Shown: positions 57,900 through 64,000 of the stretch, in pieces
Layout of the letters: every line of letters starts with the position of its first letter
Numbering within the stretch: the first letter of the stretch is position 1
Assembly: GCA_019096195.1 (NCBI GenBank)
Contig: JAGTXK010000021.1
Span: 124,001-188,000, forward strand
Direction: 5' to 3'
Origin: Boletus sp. NGJ
Lineage: Eukaryota > Basidiomycota > Agaricomycetes > Boletales > Boletaceae
DNA length: 64,000 bases
Program-made: the position numbers and the translations under genes
The notes under the pieces: generated by a model
Told to the model about the DNA's origin: nothing
The model's input: the letters and a program-made list of their open reading frames with translations, nothing else
The model's database searches: none

Positions 57900-60365
57900 A
57901 CTCATGGCTGTTATCTAGCTCAAGAGATAGATCAAAAAAGCAACTTGGGGAAGGTCGTTCACTTCGTTTTCAAACCCTACTCCCACCAACATGTTCTGTA
58001 CCTTCCTGTTGAATGTCGTTAGAGTCAAGGACTTGAGCTTTTGTTCTCCTAATACTAGAGCATCAATGATGGGCTTTGCTGTCTTGGATCCTTCTTGATT
58101 TAAAGTGACAACATGCAAAGAAAGCTCATGAACCTTGCTTGAGATCTTGTAGACTGAGGATGATATGTCAGGAGTGATATGTGTAATGCCATGGTATGCA
58201 ATTCCAAGAGAGTGTCTGACTTGCTTTCGGATGTGTTGAAGAAGGTCAACAGTAGCTGAGATGTTGCCAAGTCATTCCCAACTTGCATAAACACCTTTCA
58301 TAGCAAAAAAATGCTAGAAAAAAAAGTGCTACTAATAATATTATTGCAGTACTATCTTCATACCTTGAGAAAACATATTAGATGCTCGATATTCAGGTCA
58401 ATGGGAATAAAATGTCTCTCTAGCCCAGTGAAGTTAACGAGCATACTATCACACATGATATCTCTGTTAAAGAGTGGTCAGTAAACTGTTGACAACAAGT
58501 AGAATATCTTACACAAATTTTGGAGTCCATACTCATTTGAGATTGAAGATGAAGTGGAGAATCTCCAAACAATAGTTGTTTGACCCTGTGCCTTGAAAAA
58601 TCATGGCAAGATGTCCTAGCATATTTTCAACCCAACCAAAGTCACCATTCAAAATTGCATAGGTGAGTTCCAGCATGTAAAGAAGATCCCGGGTTAGAAT
58701 TCGAAGATTGTGATTCAAAACATCTTCTGTGGAGGAACTATAGCTTGGGACTTGACTGTCATGCCTTTGCTTTGGTAAATTGGTCTGGGGGAGTGGTGTA
58801 GCATAATTGCTAAGAATCTGGTCAGCGATGTTACACAGTTGCTCAGGAGTTGGATTGGATGCTGCAAATGCAGTGAGTGATGGATATCCACACTTGACCT
58901 TCCATGCATTGAGAATAATACCTTGAAGAATTTGCATGAGTGTAGCCAGCAGTGTATGATAGTCAGGGTGTTCACAGCCAAGCCATGAGTGATCGAGAAT
59001 AGCGAAAAAGTACAATAAACTCCCAGGTTGACTGACTAAGCCATGGTAGATGTGGAGAAGTGCCCAGATAAGGTTCATGCAGAGATGAAAAAGACTGAAG
59101 CCAAGTTGTATACATTGCAACCTGGTGAATGGATTGACATCTGCTGTGCAGAGGGCTTTCACTCCTCAAATGTGAGCATTTATGGACTGATTATTGATAC
59201 TTGGGATCACCATATTGGACAGTTGATCATGAGTCATCTTGAGCTGATTAATATATACTTCATTAATCACTGTGATATTCTCTGATACTGAACTTTCACC
59301 AATGGTCGAAGTGTGAAGAGGATATTGCTTGGTTTTATGTCCTCTCGGAAGCCTACATCACTCTTCATGCCTCAATAATGGTGTTGAGCAATGTTCATAG
59401 TCTTTGAATGAAGTGGACCCCTGGAGAAGAATGTCAACTACATGACTCCAGGCTTGGTAGTGTATGCTTCTCCACTGCTCCTTTGTTGGCCAGACATCCA
59501 CGTTGAAAATGAGATCAGTGGCCTGCTAAGTATGTTGGAGGATTGGGGCAAGTTGCAAATCGTCTTGATCCACGTTCTCAAGTTCATATAGAATCGGGAA
59601 TGTTCCAGATTGGACTTTCGCTGGTGTAGACAAGCGTTACTCCACAAAAATCAATATATTGATATTGATGTTGTCATAACAAAGGATATAAGGCTGTTGA
59701 GCAATTTGAATCACCTTATCCACACATTGGAATGCCAGCTGGTTTAGCAGTGTCGAAAGTGATGTGAACAAGATGCAAAGACCACACTGAGCAAGTGCTT
59801 CAATGGTCTGTCATGATGCACCATTTGTCCATAAAAAAAGAGTAAATGGCACAGCAAAGTAGAGGCTGTAGTGGGACTGTATTTTCACAAGTTGTGTGAT
59901 CAGAACTAGACAGGGCTTTACCTGCACCAGAGAATGTGAGATAAGAGCACTATCAGCAAGGAATAGATTTATATTTATGCCTACTATATGACAATCCTTC
60001 AAAGTATTCTCTCTGGTCACTTGCTTGGTCTGTGCAGCACTGTAAAGGACTTCCCTAAGTATAGATACATGTTGACAGATTGTTTTGCCAACAGCTGAGA
60101 TGATATCCCAGATCACAAGAAGTTCGGATGTGATGGAGGTAATCTTCAATCATAGGCATTCCTTGACAGTATCCATCTCATTATGGACCTTCTTTGTTAG
60201 TTGCTTGATTCCATGTGATTTCATCCAAAAGAGCAGTTGCAATCGGCCACAAGGATCGTCGTGAATAGTATCGAGTAACTTGCCAAGCTTTCCAGTAGGT
60301 TGACCTTTCAGACAAGCATATACCTTATTGTGATACACAGCGAAGTCTTTTTCCAATGGATCCAA
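57900..60365 (-). pseudogene. DUF6589-type protein, broken
   Basis: Minus strand, probably starting at ATG 60363-60365 (MDPLEKDFAVYHNKVYACLK). Fragments in order: QLLFWMKSHGIKQLTKKVH (60180-60240), KVQSGTF-like SNLEHSRF (59600), then a 209-codon open stretch 58533-59162 with LQCIQLGFSLFHLCMNLIWA, HPDYHTLLATLMQILQGIIL and DLLYMLELTYAILNGDFGWV, then NYCLEILHFIFNLK, and DIMCDSMLVNFTGL with PIDLNIEHLICFLK (58370-58480). This succession is what I remember of the DUF6589 proteins common in Agaricomycetes; their function is unknown. The gene converges on the helicase pseudogene, with less than about 100 bases between the 3' ends. Confidence 0.55.
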
Positions 60366-61466
60366 AACCTTAATTAGAGCTTGAAACGATCACCATTTAT
60401 ATCACCTATATATTAACGATCCCACCTACACTTTCACACTACCCATAGACAATATATTTGCCTACCCCCACCAATCTCCACCCTAGCCTCACCCCGCATA
60501 CATCTAGAGTAGTCACTCATTGTATCCTCCCTCATACGATACACCATACGACCGCATACACCCACGTACACTTTCACTAGTCATACCCCTGTTGTACCCA
60601 TTACACTATGACACCAAGTAGCCTCACGGCTAAACCCCAGCGTTCACCGCCACAAGCATAGGCCCGCACGCCTCTAAACTGCCACACTCTGTGGACATAC
60701 CTGATGCAGTGCTCAGTATCCACACAAGGCCCATAGACTGTACCCGATGCAGTGCTCGGTACGCTACACAAGTACTAATCAGGAGTCTGCCTCCAGATCC
60801 TCAAACTCCCCACTCGACCCCCGATCCCCGGTTCACACCGTAGATCATCCCTCACACTGCCAAGTACTAATCAAGCCCACGCTAGATTAACCCTTAGACA
60901 TAGACAAGACCCAATCTATCACCTGATACGATCCTGTCTCAATACCAGATCCAATGATCACCCCATGCGATGCCTTACAGATCACCCTTTCATTTCTTCT
61001 TCTGTTTCTCATCTCCATCTCTATCTATTAGCTTCTTTTGATGCATCACACATAGCCATGCCTAGAGCACTCCGGACTACATTTCACCTACATGCGCATA
61101 CCACATGCATCTCATTCCATCATTTCTCTCTTTTGCCATTGGACACTAACATTCTCTCATCCCTGTGATGTCACACCCGGTACCCACAACATCATAGCAT
61201 AGCACAGTCCGTGCACCACTATCAGTAGTATATAAGTAGCCGGTAGAGTACCATGTTTCGCTTAGTCTTGAAATTGCCTTTCTCTCTGTCGCATATTGCT
61301 TTGGTTAGCAATGCTTCAGATATTAGGTCTAGGTTTCTTTCTCTTGCCCATTGCAAGTTCCTTTCAGAGCTGTTAGAAGGGATAGCTGACCTTGTTGCAG
61401 GATGTCCATTGCTTGCTAAATGTATTCATTCAACAACATATAGAGGGATGGGGAGTTGCAGTTATG
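60366..61466. other. No gene recognised; pyrimidine-rich with short imperfect repeats
   Basis: A C/A-rich stretch. The unit cctgatgcagtgctc/cccgatgcagtgctc occurs twice at about 60699-60760. A TATATAA box near 61230 precedes a 74-codon frame from 61253 that I do not recognise and that ends just inside the copia LTR. Confidence 0.3.
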
Positions 61467-62099
61467 TGTTGAACTGAGACTCAGCTTAGGGATTCGTGAC
61501 AACAAGCAATGGCTCATGGCAGAGCGAGATTTGTTCACAAAGGGGCAACATGTATATATGATCAAGATAAGGTAGTTATCCTAACTCATGTGACCTTGAT
61601 GTGGCATTGTCTAAGTCCAAATTAGAGTTAGCACATGGGAATCCGTGCAGCCCCCTATAATGAGTTCAAGCAAAGTCAGGACACCACACACTCCAGATGC
61701 ATCTATGTGATAAGGTCTCAGTTGTTGTGCTTTGGGCAGATGGACTGTGTGTTTACCTGTGCGATAAGGTCTATGTACATAGTGATTAGACATGGTTTAT
61801 GTAGGTATCGAGTGGTAACTGCTCACCTCAGTTGTTGCACTTCGGGCAGACAGACTGAGGTGTTGTTCTGAATACATTGAGTTTATATACAAAGGATAAG
61901 AACAATGAAGGAGAAGTATCATATGGCATCGAGTTGGCAAACAGATGTGACAGAGCATAGGGAATGAAGAATTATATAGTAGAAATGTATACCATGTGGT
62001 GTCGCAGTGCCTCAGCACTTTCTTTGCTCCTGGTTGACATGCGGGTGACATGGTGACATTTCACTGTGTGGCTGTATGCATGCTTGCTTGACTTCAACA
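61467..62099 (-). repeat. 3' LTR of the copia element
   Basis: 633 bases. On the minus strand it begins TGTTGAAGTC and ends CAGTTCAACA, giving a 7-base terminal inverted repeat TGTTGAA. A minus-strand TATA box (GTATATAAA, 61882-61890) lies inside. The following five bases on the outside (plus-strand ttatg, 61462-61466) are the predicted target duplication. The far end is inferred from the terminal repeat because the other LTR is not in view. Confidence 0.6.
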
Positions 62100-62106
62100 C
62101 TCCCCC

Positions 62107-63885
62107 TCAAGCTGTACACAGGCCAAGTTTGTTTGCGAAGTGTTTGACCTTCAGTGATGGCAACGCCTTGGTGAAAACATTGGCTATCATGTTATTGGTG
62201 GGGCAAAATATTAGTTGTAGTTTACCATCATTGATTATCCATTGAATAAAATGGAAACAGATGTCAATATGCTTGGTATGAGCATGGTACTGATGGTCTT
62301 TTGTGAGCGTGATTGCCGATTGATTGTTGGAAAAAAGAGTGAGTGCAGTTTCGAGTGGGAAAAATACTTCATTGAGGAACAAGCACAGCCAGAGGGCTTC
62401 CTTGGCAGCGTGCATTGCAGTGACATATTCACTTTCGGTCATCGAGAGCAAGATGACTTCCTGTTTCTTCAAGCTCCATGAGACTGCACCACCATCGATC
62501 ACAAATGTATAGCCCAAGATCACCTTTTGATCCTCAGCCATGCTTTCATCAGCATCTGTGTATCCAATGAGTTCTTTTTCCACTTCTCCATATGTGAGTT
62601 GCAGGTGCTTTATTCCGATTAGGTACCTGTAAATATGTTTTACTGCCTCCCAATGAGGCATTCTGGGGTTGCTGGAGAAGTGCAAGACATTTGTGACAGC
62701 ATATGATATGTCTGGTCGGGTTCCGAGTGCTGCATACATAAGGGAACCAATGGCTTCATGATATGGGACATGCCACATCTCAGCATACTCAGCACCAGTC
62801 AATGGAGATTGTTCACTGTGTAACTTCACTTGTGGCTCCATGGGTGTTGAAATGGGCTTGAGTCCATTGAAGTTGAAGTATTGAATGATGGAATCTAAAT
62901 ATGAATGTTGTGAAAGTGAGAGGAGACGCTCCTGGTGGTTGCGCGTGACTTCTATTCCGAGAAGCCAGTGCAGTTTGCCAAGGTCCGTCACTTTGATGTG
63001 TTTGCACATGCTTGTTTTGATAGCGGCAATGAGAGTGGGAGATGTGGCAGTGATGGTGCAGTCATCGACATAGACTACAATGATTACTAATGACTTTTCT
63101 GACCATTTGACAAAGACGGCTTGGTCGACTTGGCACTGTGTGAATTCCATTCATGAGACAAGGATTTCAATGAGTTTTTGATACCATTGTCAGCCACTTT
63201 GTTTGAGTCCATACAACATTTTTCTGAGCTTGCATACTTTGTGCAGGTGGTTTAAGTCAGCGTATTCAGGGGGTTGTTGCATGTAGATGTGTTCGTCAGC
63301 AGCTAGTTCTCTATTTAGATATGCACCTTTCACATCAACTTGATGCAATTCGAGGTCATGTTGGGCAGCAAGTGCGAGGACCGTACAAATGGATGTAAGC
63401 TTCATGACAGGGGCATACGTGTCAAAGTAGTCAACACCAGATACCTGTGAAAAACCCTGCATGACAAGACATGCCTTGTACCGTACTATGTTTCCAGCAG
63501 CATCTTTCTTTGTATGGAATACCCACTTCGAGCTAACAATATTGGCTCTGTGCAGTGGGTCAATAAGCTCCCAGGTGCTGGCCTTTGAGAGTGTGTTGAG
63601 CTCCTCCTGTATGCCTTTTTCCCACTGTATCCAGTTAGGTTGCCGTTTTGCTTCAGTCACGGTAGAGGGCTCAAGTGCCTCTGCCTCTGCTGTGGCCTCA
63701 TCAAGTCCGAGTAAGAACTCAATGTCATTGTTGTAGTTGGACAGTGCAGCAGCTGAATTGTCTGTGGTGGACTCCCCCTCGAGCACAGCAGGGGTGCCTG
63801 TGGCCTCAGGAACTGGGTCAGGGAGTTGGATGCCTTGTGGTAGGGTGTGGTCAGTGCTGTGCCCAGTGAGTATGTTATGTACCCA
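62107..63885 (-). pseudogene. Copia Pol, reverse transcriptase and RNase H (two in-frame TGA)
   Basis: One continuous minus-strand frame broken by TGA at 63187-63189 or close to it (after LYGLKQSG) and at about 63151-63153 (before MEFTQC). RT features: NWIQWEKGIQEELNTL, TWELIDP, KWVFHTKKDAAG, FDTYAPV, ELHQVDVKGAYLNREL, MLYGLKQSG and YVDD within VVYVDDCTIT. It continues GLKPISTPM, IGSLMYAALGTRPDISYAV, GYTDADES (RNase H Asp), TESEYVTA and HTKHIDICFHFI. It ends at TGA 62107-62109. Placing of motifs and order are those of copia elements. The first stop replaces a codon that is usually Arg. Confidence 0.88.
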
Positions 63886-64000
63886 CTAACTCGGTTGGTG
63901 CAATTGTTTGGGACAGAAGGAGTTATTATTGGCATTATCAATGGGTGGCATGAGAATGGGTGGAGGTGGCGTGACAGGTGGCTGTGTAGTGGTAATTGAG

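Larger units (their letters stand above)
61467..64000 (-). mobile_element. Ty1/copia retrotransposon, 3' part, continues past the window edge
   Basis: On the minus strand: pol (reverse transcriptase and RNase H), then a polypurine tract (TGAGGGGGAG, 62100-62109), then an LTR (61467-62099). The 5' LTR, gag and integrase would lie beyond 64000. Confidence 0.88.

Noticed and set aside
1-64000. tRNA, rRNA genes or CRISPR arrays
   Set aside because: None was recognised on either strand by eye; the repeats present are explained as transposon parts or simple sequence.

Overview
This window looks like a gene-poor, transposon-rich stretch of an Agaricomycete (mushroom-forming basidiomycete) genome. 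The evidence is one many-exon gene with introns of about 48-66 bases, fungal non-reducing polyketide synthase architecture, chromodomain Ty3/gypsy elements, and decayed copies of families expanded in Agaricomycetes (pogo-type and CACTA/Plavaka-type transposases, CK1-like kinases, F-box-like proteins, RecQ-like helicases, DUF6589 proteins). All family names are from recognition of motifs by eye; no search was run.

Layout. 1-8128: GC-rich single-copy DNA with one gene, a SAT-KS-AT-PT-ACP-TE polyketide synthase (1188-7665, 9 exons), carrying one reading-frame break near 6160-6180. 8131-14675: a pogo-like DNA transposon with TA target duplication and matching terminal repeats. Its transposase is split by an inverted-repeat CATAGT/telomere-like element, which itself holds a complete 1603-bp Tc1-like element, and by a solo LTR. 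15365-24825: a gypsy element (family 1) with two 1037-bp LTRs and CAAGA target duplications, carrying a reversed solo LTR inside pol. 24901-about 38900 (minus): a wrecked CACTA/Plavaka-type transposase interrupted by a second gypsy family (28762-36054, GTAAG duplications) and another solo LTR. 39470-40020: a 256-bp-arm foldback palindrome. 41288-46255: a possible solo LTR, an F-box-like pseudogene and an Spt5/KOW-like pseudogene. 46540-52922: an old, 5'-truncated family-1 gypsy copy with a further solo LTR inside it. 53479-60365: pseudogenes of a CK1-like kinase, a RecQ-like helicase and, convergent to it, a DUF6589 protein. 61467-64000 (minus): the 3' end of a Ty1/copia element.

The most interesting observation concerns the two gypsy families. 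Although their sequences differ, they share four arrangements: (1) an 11-nt primer site placed 2 nt after the 5' LTR that is perfectly complementary to an 11-nt LTR stretch 32-34 nt downstream of the TATA box, that is, Tf1-like self-priming; (2) a gag stop preceded by a T5 run allowing a -1 slip into pol; (3) pol ending in integrase plus chromodomain; (4) a third ORF starting within 10 nt of the pol stop (ATGA overlap in family 2, 9-nt gap in both family-1 copies) and encoding a C-terminal array of CCHC-like zinc knuckles. This 3' zinc-knuckle ORF is the best candidate here for something not previously described.

Damage types differ. Family 1 carries mainly stop codons of a kind expected from cytosine deamination, worst in the oldest copy. 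Family 2 and the polyketide synthase show single-base frame shifts, which could be real or assembly errors.
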